Below, piece after piece: positions 44,005 to 52,598 of a stretch of 64,000 nt of DNA. Every line of letters begins with the position of its first letter. The first letter of the stretch is position 1. The notes under the pieces were generated by a model, which saw only the letters and a list, made by a program, of their open reading frames with translations, had not been told where the DNA came from and did no database searches. A program made the translations under genes and the position numbers. The DNA comes from JBCDHN01 sp965224535 (GTDB lineage: Bacteria > Verrucomicrobiota > Verrucomicrobiia > Verrucomicrobiales > DEV007), in the NCBI GenBank assembly GCA_965224535.1, contig CBDCZR010000043.1:1-64000 (forward strand), read 5' to 3'.

Positions 44005-45306
44005 TCACATGAACTTGTTGAAGAGGCCCTTGGGTTCCTCGCGCGGTTGCTCCGGCTGAGGCTCGGATTGCACCGTGGTGATGGTTTCGAGCGGCGCAGC
44101 TTCCGCGGGTTCGGTTGTGAGCGGAGCAGAGTCGGCTTGGGTGCCCAAATCGGTGCTCGAGACCTCGGGAAGGGGCGTTTCCGGCTCCAGCGGCGTGGAT
44201 TTCGCGCTAAACGACTCCGAAGAGCCGGCAGAGGCAGAGGCCGCAGGGGCGGCGGGTGCGTCTCCGCTGGCGAAGGCCTTCAACTCTTCGACCGAGTTCC
44301 ACGACGGAATTTCGCCGCTGCCGGAGGCTTCCTGGTGGATTTCTTCGATGAGGGTGAAGGCCTCGGTGGCCGGTTTCAGAACTCCGAGCACGGCGACGTC
44401 TTTGGAGGCCCGGCGCATGTCGTCAACCCGCGCCTGGAGTTCGTCGCAATAGGCTTGGAGGGATTCAATTTTGTTCATCAGCGCAGAGCTACCAGCCGCG
44501 GCGACTTCTGGCAAGACATCTGTTCCAGCTTCTCGATCCAGCGCGACGGAAACGGGCTCTTCCGCGGAAATTGGCTCAGGTTCGGCGGCAAAATCGTTCG
44601 GAACGGGGTCGAAATCGTCCTCCAACGCGGAATCGTCTTCATCCTTGCCCAACAACGCCGCTCCAGCCGCTCCGGCGGCGGCTCCAAGGCCTCCCAAACC
44701 GAGGCCGGAGAGGAACGATCCCGAATTTTCGCCGTTTGCAGGTTCGCTGGTCTCCGCCGGGGTTTCCGCGACTTCAGCCGCCGGCTCGTCTTCCTCGGCC
44801 GGAGGCTCGGCGCCGGCCAACTCGACCAGCTTGTGATCCAGCCAATGCGCGTTGAGCACGGCGCAGGCCAGCTCATACTGCGGGTGATTGGAAAGCGACT
44901 CCGGCGCGTTGTTGTCCTTCACCACTTCAATCACGGTGTTGGGCGGATTTGGCGCTAGACGCCCTTTTTCCTGGCGCACCCATTCCACGATGTTTTGCAG
45001 CAGCTCCGCATTGCCCTGGGCCAGGTATTTGGTGATGGTGTCGCGCATCAAGCCCTGGTTGGCAAGCAGGGAGGAATCCAGTTTGTCGCGCACGGTCGGC
45101 AATTGGCGCTCGGCGATCATTTCGCGGCGCAAATCGCCGTGCAGCAGGCCGGACTCGCTCAGCCAGTTTTCGAAATTGTCGTCCGTGAAGCGATGGCGGG
45201 CGGTGAATCGCATGATTTTCGCCTTTTCGCCTTCGGCAAGTTCCTGGTAGGCGGAACGGACGTCGTCAAGTCCGCTGGGAGCGGGGGAAGTTGTTGTGTC
45301 ACTCAT
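44005..45306 (-). CDS. acidic low-complexity protein of unknown function
   Basis: I start at ATG 45306 (MSDTTTSPAP), giving 433 residues. The first 170 residues are helical and ordered (YQELAEGEKAKIMRFTARH, FENWLSESGLLHGDLRREMI, ELLQNIVEWVRQEKGRLAP). The middle is a disordered Glu/Pro/Ala stretch with a Gly-Ala-rich hydrophobic patch (FLSGLGLGGLGAAAGAAGAALL). A coiled-coil helix follows (NKIESLQAYCDELQARVDDMRRA). The end is acidic and closes with PKGLFNKFM. No signal peptide. It could be a cytoplasmic scaffold or adaptor. I do not recognise it. Confidence 0.65.
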   Translation of the reverse strand: MSDTTTSPAPSGLDDVRSAYQELAEGEKAKIMRFTARHRFTDDNFENWLSESGLLHGDLRREMIAERQLPTVRDKLDSSLLANQGLMRDTITKYLAQGNAELLQNIVEWVRQEKGRLAPNPPNTVIEVVKDNNAPESLSNHPQYELACAVLNAHWLDHKLVELAGAEPPAEEDEPAAEVAETPAETSEPANGENSGSFLSGLGLGGLGAAAGAAGAALLGKDEDDSALEDDFDPVPNDFAAEPEPISAEEPVSVALDREAGTDVLPEVAAAGSSALMNKIESLQAYCDELQARVDDMRRASKDVAVLGVLKPATEAFTLIEEIHQEASGSGEIPSWNSVEELKAFASGDAPAAPAASASAGSSESFSAKSTPLEPETPLPEVSSTDLGTQADSAPLTTEPAEAAPLETITTVQSEPQPEQPREEPKGLFNKFM

Positions 45307-45449
45307 TCGGGGGAGACTGGTTTTAGGTTTCGACGCAAAAGATCGTTCACGACGTGAAATTTTCAGCATGAATTTACAAAATTTTCGCCATTTTTTCTCG
45401 TTCACGGCAAGGTTGCGCCGACCGAAGGGTGGCTCCATGTTGCCGCCCA

Positions 45450-46732
45450 ATGAAACGCCGTCACTTCCTCCAAACCTCCGCCCTGACAGCCGCGGGATCG
45501 CAAGCCGCGCTGGGAAATCAACCGGCCGCCAATTCGCTGCATGCCCGCGGAAAAGCCGAGCACTGCATCATGATTTGGCTGGGGGGCGGGATGGCTCAAA
45601 TCGACACGTTTGATCCAAAAAAATGGGCGACGCCAAGGCGCGCAAGCCGGGCTCCTACTACCCGGCTATCGATACCGCGGTGCCCGGTGTCCAGGTTTGC
45701 GAACATTTGGCCAAAACAGCCGACGTGATGGACCGCGTGACCGCGCTGCGGACGACCACTCACGAGGTGATTGACGAGCACGCCGCGGCGACCAATCGCA
45801 TGCACACCGGCCGCCCGACCAGCGGCACCATCGTCTATCCCTCGCTGGGATCGATCGTCGCCCACGAACTGGGACCGGCCAACGACGCTGTGCCGGCCTA
45901 CCTCCTCATCGGTTACCCGAATTTGACCCGTGGACCGGGATTTTTGGGGCAAAAAGCCGGTTTCGTCTACCTCACCGACATTGAGGCGGGTCCGGCGGGT
46001 TTGGCCCGGCCGGGATTTGTGAGCGCGGAGCGGCAAAATCGGCGTGAGGATCTGCTCCAGGCCGTCAGGCATGCTGGGAAGGAGCGTTTCGGCGATGACC
46101 GGCTGTTTGCGAACTACGACACCGCGATTGGCGAGAGCCTGCGCCTCTCCGGGCCCGATTTCATGCGCACCTTTGATTTGAGCGACGAATCCGCCAACCT
46201 GCGCAATGCCTACGGCAGCGAATTCGGCCAGCGTTGTCTGCTGGCCCGGCGGTTGACTGAAGCCGGCGTGCGTTTCATCGAGGTCTCCCACAACATGAAT
46301 TTCCGCAACGGCACGGGTTGGGACACGCACAACGCGGGGCAACTGAACCAGCACCTGCTGATCCGCGAACTCGACCAAGCGTTGAGCGCGCTGATCCAGG
46401 ATTTGGAGCAACGGGGCCGGCTCGACCAGACGCTCATCATCATCAACACGGAATTTGGCCGGCCGGCGCAATTTGACTCCGGCGGCGGGCGCGGCCACCA
46501 CTCCAAGTGCATGTCCGTGGTGCTGGCCGGTGGCGGTTTGAGCCACTGCGGCGCCTACGGAACGAGCAATGAACTGGCCATGGAAATCGAAGAATCACCC
46601 GTCACCGTGCCTGACTTTTTTGCCACGGCATTGGCGGCTTTGCGGATCGATCCGGCCAAGAATCTCTACGACGGCGACCGGCCCGTGCCGATTACCGACA
46701 TGGGGCGGCCAATTGAGGCGTTGCTCGGGTGA
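45450..46732 (+). pseudogene. DUF1501 secreted protein, frameshifted at an A run
   Basis: ATG 45450 begins a Tat-type leader (KRRHFLQTSALTAAGSQAAL) and the DUF1501 core (CIMIWLGGGMAQIDTFDPKK). At the seven-A run 45617-45623 the frame is lost, and the protein continues one frame over (MGDAKARKPGSYYPAIDTAV) to 46732. The expected junction DPKKMGDAKARKPGSYY is typical of DUF1501, which shows that a single A is missing. The rest matches the family: HAAATNRMHTGRPTSG, VYLTDIEAG-like, RGHHSKCMSVVLAGGG, ITDMGRPIEALLG. DUF1501 is sulfatase-like in fold and normally co-occurs with DUF1549/1553; here no such partner is next to it. Confidence 0.88.
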
Positions 46733-46797
46733 GGGACCCAAGGAGACGAAAAGGATTCAGGGGAGAGTTGCCGCGAAAATTTGTTGGTTTGGTGCTT

Positions 46798-47472
46798 TCA
46801 GTCCTTTGAGGCCCCTTTTCCGGCTGGAATCACCACAACCAGCCGATTTTCCTCCAATTTTACCGCCGAAATCCGCTTCAACACCGCTTGCAGCCGCTTT
46901 TGCGAATCATCGAAGCGGAACATGTGGAGGTTGCGGAACATTTCCACGAAATCAGCCGGGACCTCGTTTCCGGCCGACTCGATGCCGGCGAGCATCAGTT
47001 GCCACTCGTTGGTCTCCGATTCCCGCGGCACGAACGTGAACCGGCCGTTCAAAAAACGCCGCCCGCCGCCTAATTTTCGCATTTCCTGGCTCTTGAGCGC
47101 CACGATCCCGGTTGGACCGATGGATTCGACCGCGGTGTTGCCCCGAAAGCTCTCCAGCACCGGCTGGCTGGCGATGAGCACGTTCAAATCTTCGGCGCTG
47201 AAACTGATTTCCACCGCGGCGCCGGATTTGGCGGCGTCTTCCAGCAAATCCAGCTTGGCCTGCACCAATTCCATCTGGCCGGGTTTCGGCGCAGCGGACT
47301 CGATTTTCATCGGTTTGCTCTCGGTAAAATCGCCGATGCGGCGGTTTTGCACGAAACCCGTCACCGCCACGCAGGTGCCGAAACCGAGCAAAACGGTGAT
47401 CGCGACAATCGGGATCAAGCAACCGATCCAGGACGGTTCGGAAGGGTTTTGCGGCTCGGCGGGAGGGCTCAC
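46798..47472 (-). CDS. membrane-anchored protein of unknown function
   Basis: I prefer GTG 47472 (MSPPAEPQNPSEPSWIG); the longer frame to 47523 adds a non-typical leader. One transmembrane helix (IGCLIPIVAITVLLGFGTCVAVTGF) anchors a periplasmic domain of about 170 residues with beta-strands (AAVEISFSAEDLNVLIASQ, RRFLNGRFTFVPRESE, HMFRFDDSQKRLQAVLKR). It resembles nothing I can name. Convergent with the DUF1501 gene and preceded on its own strand by an AT-rich region. Confidence 0.6.
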   Translation of the reverse strand: MSPPAEPQNPSEPSWIGCLIPIVAITVLLGFGTCVAVTGFVQNRRIGDFTESKPMKIESAAPKPGQMELVQAKLDLLEDAAKSGAAVEISFSAEDLNVLIASQPVLESFRGNTAVESIGPTGIVALKSQEMRKLGGGRRFLNGRFTFVPRESETNEWQLMLAGIESAGNEVPADFVEMFRNLHMFRFDDSQKRLQAVLKRISAVKLEENRLVVVIPAGKGASKD

Positions 47473-47669
47473 GCTGTGCGGTAAACAGGTTGGGAAGGCG
47501 CAGCAAGCAGATCTTGCGTGCAAGAAACAGAGAATTCGCGATTTTGATTGGTAATGGTGAAAATTACGATTATTTTAGCCGGATTCCGATTGACCTTCGA
47601 ATCGGCTCTCTGGTAAGGCTAGCATGTTGTTGCTGAACCACCTAGATCCCAAAAAATCCTGGAGGAAAC

Positions 47670-48011
47670 ATGAAATCCAACCCCAACAAACTATCCGTCG
47701 TGTCCGCGGTTTTCGCCGGACTTTTCACCCTCACCGCCCAAGCCGATGACTTGGGAACCGACTATTTGCTGGATTTGGAGGCCAAATCCATCCTGCAAAC
47801 GCCCAAACCCGCCGAATCGCGCCGATTGCCTGCTTTTACGCGAATTTCGCGCGGGTTGGCGGTTCATCGCCGCGAAGGCAGCGGTGTGATGCATCGCCGC
47901 GATGAAATGACCTCCAACGTGATGGCGCTTCACGTCATCTGCGCCCCCGGCGGCAAACTCCGCGCCGGCCACGGGCTTGCGCCGAATTTGCACCGCATTA
48001 CGCGCCGTTAG
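47670..48011 (+). CDS. small secreted protein of unknown function
   Basis: 113 residues with a good ribosome-binding site (CTGGAGGAAAC, 47660-47669 region) and a signal peptide (LSVVSAVFAGLFTLTAQAD). The mature part of about 88 residues is basic and has two His/Arg-rich segments (RGLAVHRREGSGVMHRRD). The 3' end overlaps the convergent amidohydrolase stop by 14 bp. The preceding 120 bp is AT-rich with a possible -10 element (TATTTTA near 47570). The real nature is unknown. Confidence 0.55.
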   Translation: MKSNPNKLSVVSAVFAGLFTLTAQADDLGTDYLLDLEAKSILQTPKPAESRRLPAFTRISRGLAVHRREGSGVMHRRDEMTSNVMALHVICAPGGKLRAGHGLAPNLHRITRR

Positions 48012-49212
48012 TCAGCCGCTCTTTCGCCTCATCCAGCAGGTAGGCGCCCGCGGCTTTCACCAGCGCATGGTAGTAGGCCGCGGCGAAGCCCATGGTGCGC
48101 TCGTCAAAGTCGAACAAGCTGGAATGGGCCGGATGCGGCTCCTGACCTTCGCCAACCGAACCGAACCGGACGTAGCAACCGGGCCGCTGCTCCATGTAGT
48201 AGCCAAAATCCTCGCCGCCCATGTTGGCGACCGCCATTTCGCGCACGTTTTCCGCTCCCACGGCGGTTTCCGCGGCGTGGCGGCTGATCGCGGCGATTTC
48301 CGGCGGATTGATGACCGGAGGGGTGCGTTTTTCGATGTCGATCTCCACTTCCGCGCCGTGTAGCTGGCCCACCGATGCGGCGATGCGCTGGAGTGCGCCG
48401 TGGAGAAATTCGCGAACCTCCGGATCTTGCGCGCGAATCGTCCCGGAGAGCGTTGCGCGGTCGGCGATGACGTTTCCAGCCGTGCCGGCCTCAAATTGGC
48501 CGACGGTGACGACGGAGGGGTGATCCGGGTTGACCTCGCGGGAGACAATCGTCTGGATGGCCGTGACCAGCAGCGAGCCGACCACGACTGCATCGACCGT
48601 TTCGTGCGGACGCGCGCCATGACCGCCTTTTCCGCGAATTTCGATGCGAAAAGCGTCGGAAGACGCGTTCACCGCGCCATCGTGAACCACGATGGTTCTC
48701 AGCGGGTAGTGGCGGTCGATGTGGCCGCCGAAAATCAGGGCAACATCATCCAGGACGCCCGCTTCGATCATCGCCTTGGCGCCCTGACCGATCTCCTCGG
48801 CGGGCTGGAAGATGAGCTTAACCGGGACGGGCAGCTTTTCTTTCGCCAAAAGTGAGGCTGCGGCGAGGAGGATGCTGGTGTGACCGTCGTGACCGCAGGC
48901 ATGCATCACGCCATCGACCTTGGACGCGAAAGGCAAGCCGGTTTTTTCGTGGATCGGCAAGGCATCGGTATCGGCGCGCAGGGCGATGCAGCCCTTGGAG
49001 TCATCCTCGCCCGGCAAACGGCCGATGACTCCGTGCTCGACCGCGGTTTTTTCCGTCGGGACGCCGATTTCCTCCAGAAACGCCCGAATTTTGCCCGCCG
49101 CGCGTTTTTCGTGGCCGGAAAGCTCCGGATTTTGGTGCATATCGCGGCGAAAGGCCACGATTTTGCGCTGTAATTCGGCGGGTAGGGGAGAAGTCAAGGT
49201 GCCGTCCGGCAT
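47998..49212 (-). CDS. M20-family amidohydrolase (hippurate hydrolase / N-acyl amino acid amidohydrolase)
   Basis: 404 residues of the M20D type. Metal ligands: MHACGHDGHTSILLAA, the EE in IFQPAEEIGQGAKAMIEAG, and GGEDFGYYMEQRPG. ALRADTDALPI and KGGHGARPHETVDAV are family signatures. It hydrolyses N-acyl amino acids such as hippurate or N-acetyl/indole-acyl conjugates. Cytoplasmic; no signal peptide. The substrate is not fixed by the sequence. Confidence 0.9.
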   Translation of the reverse strand: MPDGTLTSPLPAELQRKIVAFRRDMHQNPELSGHEKRAAGKIRAFLEEIGVPTEKTAVEHGVIGRLPGEDDSKGCIALRADTDALPIHEKTGLPFASKVDGVMHACGHDGHTSILLAAASLLAKEKLPVPVKLIFQPAEEIGQGAKAMIEAGVLDDVALIFGGHIDRHYPLRTIVVHDGAVNASSDAFRIEIRGKGGHGARPHETVDAVVVGSLLVTAIQTIVSREVNPDHPSVVTVGQFEAGTAGNVIADRATLSGTIRAQDPEVREFLHGALQRIAASVGQLHGAEVEIDIEKRTPPVINPPEIAAISRHAAETAVGAENVREMAVANMGGEDFGYYMEQRPGCYVRFGSVGEGQEPHPAHSSLFDFDERTMGFAAAYYHALVKAAGAYLLDEAKERLTNGA

Positions 49213-49366
49213 GTCGCGAGTTCAAGGTAGAAGGCTTGGGCTACAACGGCACTTTCCTGGCAATCTGTCGGGTGTGCCATCGCATTTTTCCGCTTTCAGG
49301 GTGGACGGAATTGTTGGGGGACGATGACCGGCCTAGCCCGACTTTCACGATTCGTCGCGCTTGGAC

Positions 49367-49705
49367 TTAAGCCGCGCCGCCCGGCCTTGAGACACCGATC
49401 CATCGCAACATCGCCTCCTCAACCTCCGTAAGTTGCTCCGCGTTGAGCTTTCCCATTCTTCGTTGAAATGCGACGGGCGGCACGGGGCGGAATCCCTGAG
49501 CATCGAAAGCTCCTGCCTTTAGCCACGGAACCTTCACCTCCGCCTCAAACCGCGTTCCCCACGGATTCGTGGTGTGCGGAACGATTCCGTAGAGGTGCCG
49601 CTCGTCATCGAGGACGGCAACACTGAGAATCAGCGCGGGGCGAACCTTCGCGGCCATGCCAAGGTCCACCATCCAAACCTCACCCCGCTTTAGCTTCTGC
49701 TTCAT
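49367..49705 (-). CDS. MazF/PemK-type toxin (endoribonuclease)
   Basis: 112 residues with the MazF/PemK fold: KRGEVWMVDLGMAAKVRPALILS, YGIVPHTTNPWGTRFEAEV, and PVAFQRRMGKLNAEQLTEVEEAML. Catalytic Arg and Ser/Thr positions (RPALIL, VPHTTN) are present. These proteins cut mRNA at short motifs when freed from their antitoxin. It overlaps the upstream antitoxin gene by 26 bp, a typical TA arrangement. Confidence 0.82.
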   Translation of the reverse strand: MKQKLKRGEVWMVDLGMAAKVRPALILSVAVLDDERHLYGIVPHTTNPWGTRFEAEVKVPWLKAGAFDAQGFRPVPPVAFQRRMGKLNAEQLTEVEEAMLRWIGVSRPGGAA

Positions 49706-49889
49706 CGTAAGCCAGGAACGCGGCGTCTGCCTCAGCGAGAAGTTGGGAATCGCTCATCGAGCCATAGTTGTCGTCATAGATCAAACCGACCCCGCGATCG
49801 CGAAGGATCTGGTGCAAGCGCCGATCGAGCTTCAAGACATCCTCATCGGTCAACGATTCAGCAGCCGAGGCGATTTGGTTGAGTGACAT
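49680..49889 (-). CDS. antitoxin-like partner of the MazF/PemK toxin
   Basis: 69 residues, alpha-helical (ASAAESLTDEDVLKLDRRLHQ, SDSQLLAEADAAFLAYDEAEA), acidic at the C-terminus, where it would wrap the toxin. It has no AbrB or RHH DNA-binding motif that I recognise, so autoregulation is uncertain. Position just upstream of and overlapping the toxin is the main evidence. Confidence 0.65.
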   Translation of the reverse strand: MSLNQIASAAESLTDEDVLKLDRRLHQILRDRGVGLIYDDNYGSMSDSQLLAEADAAFLAYDEAEAKAG

Positions 49890-49981
49890 GACCCCATTTT
49901 AGGCCTGATCTCCCTTCGATCAAGGCTTCAACATTGGATCCCTCGACGTCTGAACGGCCGTAGCCTAACCCCCGCAGGCAA

Positions 49982-51256
49982 TTATTTGCGCAAGATGGTC
50001 TGGGCGCGATCAGGCCCTACGCCGATGGTGGTCACTGGCACGCCCAAAATCTCTTCCAGCCGCCCCAAAAAGCTCTTCGCGCCTTCTGGCAGCGAGCCCC
50101 AATCCCGCGCGTTGGAGATATCCGTGCGCCAGCCCGGCATTTCCGCGTAAACCGGCTTTCCGCGCTCAAAGGTGTCGAGATTCGCCGGCGGCAAATCGAC
50201 GCATTGGCCGTCGATTTCGTAGTGCGAGCAGATTCTGACGCTTTCCAGCCGATCCAGCCCGTCGAGGTTGGTCACAGCCAATTCGTCGATGCCGTTGACG
50301 ATGACGGATTGGCGCAGCAAAACGGCGTCCAGCCAGCCACAACGCCGTTCCCGGCCGGTGGTTGCGCCGAATTCGCGGCCCAAGCCGTGGAGATAGTCGC
50401 CAAACGCGTCGTCCTCGGTCGGAAACGGTCCCGCGCCGACCCGGGTGGTGTAGGCCTTGCAAACTCCCACCACTTTATCGATGCGATTCGGTGCAACGCC
50501 GGATCCCGTGCAAGCGCCGCCGGCGGTGGTGTTGGAAGAGGTGACGAAGGGGTAGGTGCCGTGGTCGATGTCCAGGTAGGTGCCTTGGGCGCCTTCAAAC
50601 AGGAGATTTTTGCCCTGTTTCATGGCCTCGTGCAGGTAGGCCATCGTGTTGGTGGCGAATGGGCGCAAGCGCTCGATCGCGCCGAGCGTTTCGCGGCCGA
50701 TTTGCTCGGCGTCCATCGGTTCGCGGTCCGCCGCCGCCAGCAAATCGTTGCATTCGGCGACTTTGGCGCGAAAACGCTCCGCGAAGCCGGCGATGTCGTC
50801 GGTATCGCACATGCGCAGGCCGATTCGGCTGGCTTTGTCGGCGTAGGTGGGGCCAATCCCGCGTTTTGTCGTGCCCAGCTTGGCGTCGCCCAAGTTTGCC
50901 TCGCGCAGGGCGTCGATTTCGCGGTGATAGGGCAGGGTCAGGTGGGCGCGGTCGCTGATTCGCAGATTTTCCGGCGTCACCGCGATTTTTTGCTCCGTTA
51001 GCGTGTCGATCTCCTGCAACAGGCCGATGGGATCCAACGCGACCCCGTTGCCGATGACGCAGGTCTTGCCGGGCCACAAAATTCCCGATGGCATGAGGTG
51101 GAGGACATATTTGGTCCCGTTGTTGATGACGGTGTGCCCGGCGTTGTTGCCGCCCTGGGCCCTAACCACGACGTCGGCGGTTTCGGTCAGGTAATCGACG
51201 ATTTTTCCCTTTCCCTCATCGCCCCACTGGGCTCCCACGATGATGACGTTCGGCAT
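49982..51256 (-). CDS. purA: adenylosuccinate synthetase
   Basis: 424 residues with all PurA landmarks: GAQWGDEGKGKIVD (GTP loop), GGNNAGHTVINNGTKYVLHL, GIGPTYADKASRIG, FEGAQGTYLDIDHGTYPFVTSSN, RVGAGPFPTE, RERRCGWLDAV, and VGVGPDRAQTI. It condenses IMP and aspartate with GTP to adenylosuccinate, the committed step to AMP. A housekeeping gene; it lies downstream of the FHA gene on the same strand but 68 bp apart. Confidence 0.97.
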   Translation of the reverse strand: MPNVIIVGAQWGDEGKGKIVDYLTETADVVVRAQGGNNAGHTVINNGTKYVLHLMPSGILWPGKTCVIGNGVALDPIGLLQEIDTLTEQKIAVTPENLRISDRAHLTLPYHREIDALREANLGDAKLGTTKRGIGPTYADKASRIGLRMCDTDDIAGFAERFRAKVAECNDLLAAADREPMDAEQIGRETLGAIERLRPFATNTMAYLHEAMKQGKNLLFEGAQGTYLDIDHGTYPFVTSSNTTAGGACTGSGVAPNRIDKVVGVCKAYTTRVGAGPFPTEDDAFGDYLHGLGREFGATTGRERRCGWLDAVLLRQSVIVNGIDELAVTNLDGLDRLESVRICSHYEIDGQCVDLPPANLDTFERGKPVYAEMPGWRTDISNARDWGSLPEGAKSFLGRLEEILGVPVTTIGVGPDRAQTILRK

Positions 51257-51324
51257 GGTCGAAGTTTTGGAGTCTTCAGCGACAAGTTTTCAGAAAAAAC
51301 TCAATCTTTTGGGTAAACGCCGGG

Positions 51325-51849
51325 TTACTTCAGGAACAGGAACGTCGCTCCCACCAGGCCCAGCGCGCACAGAATCGCCACCAGCCCCAGGGTTTTCACC
51401 GCGCCGGCGACCGGGTCCTTTTTCTTCACGTTTTTCGGGAAGGGCGAGACGCTGTGAAAGTTTGCCGGCCTCCCCGCGCTGGCCAGAGGCGTTGAGGCGT
51501 AGTTGCCCACGGCGTCACCCGCGCTGACGGGAGCTTCGACCGCGGAATAGCCCATGACATCGGGTTGCTGAAAACGCGCCGGCACCTGGCCAAAGAGAAT
51601 CTCCGCATCGTGGTCGAGCTGAACTTCGTGAACCTGCTGGCCGTTGACGAAGGTGCCGTTGGTCGATTGATTGTCGGAAAGCACGTAGGTGCCGTCGGCA
51701 TTGCGCACAAATTGGGCGTGGGTGCCGGAAAGCGAGCCGTGATCGATGATGACTTGGTTGTCCTCGCCCCGGCCGATGGTCACGTGAGGGTCTTCAAACT
51801 CGTAGGTTGCTTCTTCCCCGTCGGGAATTTGGACGATGAGCGTTGCCAT
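51325..51849 (-). CDS. FHA-domain protein with C-terminal membrane anchor
   Basis: 174 residues. The FHA phosphothreonine-binding domain (residues 20-80) has HVTIGRGEDNQVIID, SGTHAQFVRN, DNQSTNGTFVNGQQV and DAEILFG. A Pro/Ala linker leads to a C-terminal transmembrane helix (LGLVAILCALGLVGATFLFLK). Tail-anchored FHA proteins can recruit phosphorylated partners of Ser/Thr kinases to the membrane. The giant kinase in this window is a candidate client only by co-occurrence. Confidence 0.88.
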   Translation of the reverse strand: MATLIVQIPDGEEATYEFEDPHVTIGRGEDNQVIIDHGSLSGTHAQFVRNADGTYVLSDNQSTNGTFVNGQQVHEVQLDHDAEILFGQVPARFQQPDVMGYSAVEAPVSAGDAVGNYASTPLASAGRPANFHSVSPFPKNVKKKDPVAGAVKTLGLVAILCALGLVGATFLFLK

Positions 51850-52001
51850 AGGTTGGGTATCTTAGGGAGCAGGCGGATGGAGGGCAAGCCAGGAATTTCG
51901 CCCTTTCGCCGATTCTGACGCGGAGCTTGGCGCTCATATTCGCCTGCGCATCCGCGGTTTTCGTGGAACGGTAGGCCAAACGCCGCAAAATCCGTGCTTT
52001 C

Positions 52002-52484
52002 ATGACCCATCGTTTCGTCCACACCCGCCGCGTGGAATTCGCCGACACCGATTTGGCGGGAATCATGCATTTTTCCAACTTTTTCCGCTTCATGGAGGTC
52101 GCCGAGCACGCCTTTTACCGCTCGCTGGGGTTTAGCGTGCACGATTTTCGCCCGGAACCCGGCGGATCCAAAATCGGCTGGCCCCGCGTCCACGCCTCGG
52201 CGGATTTTCGGCTTCCGGTGCGTTTCGAGGAGGAAATCGAGATCGAGCTGCTCATCGAGCGCATCGGCAACAAATCGATCGGCTACCTGTTTCACTGCCG
52301 CAACGCCGGGGGGCAACTTGCCGCGGTGGGGCGATTTACCGTGGCCTGCGTGCAATTTGACGAAAACACGGGCAAAATGACGGCCGTGCCGATTCCGGGG
52401 CCCGTTCGGGCGAAAATCGAACTCGCGCCGCGCGAAATTTTGGAAGCGGAAGCGGAGGCGCCAAATCGGGCTAAATCGGGCTAA
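52002..52484 (+). CDS. YbgC-type acyl-CoA thioesterase (hot-dog fold)
   Basis: 160 residues. The 4HBT motif VEFADTDLAGIMHFSNFFRF holds the catalytic Asp, and MEVAEHAFYRSLG follows. The second strand set is FRLPVRFEEEIEIEL, then LFHCRN and VGRFTVACV. These enzymes hydrolyse short or branched acyl-CoA or acyl-ACP thioesters. The last repeated NRAKSG is odd but may be real. Divergent from the FHA gene (152-bp shared upstream region). Confidence 0.85.
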   Translation: MTHRFVHTRRVEFADTDLAGIMHFSNFFRFMEVAEHAFYRSLGFSVHDFRPEPGGSKIGWPRVHASADFRLPVRFEEEIEIELLIERIGNKSIGYLFHCRNAGGQLAAVGRFTVACVQFDENTGKMTAVPIPGPVRAKIELAPREILEAEAEAPNRAKSG

Positions 52485-52598
52485 ATCGTGTTTCCGGGGC
52501 CGGATTGGCGGGATCGGACCAATCACGGAAGTCGTTGACGAATCCTAACCTTATGCAACGATGAAGCACCTCCTCTCCTCCCCGCCGAAGAAGCTTGA

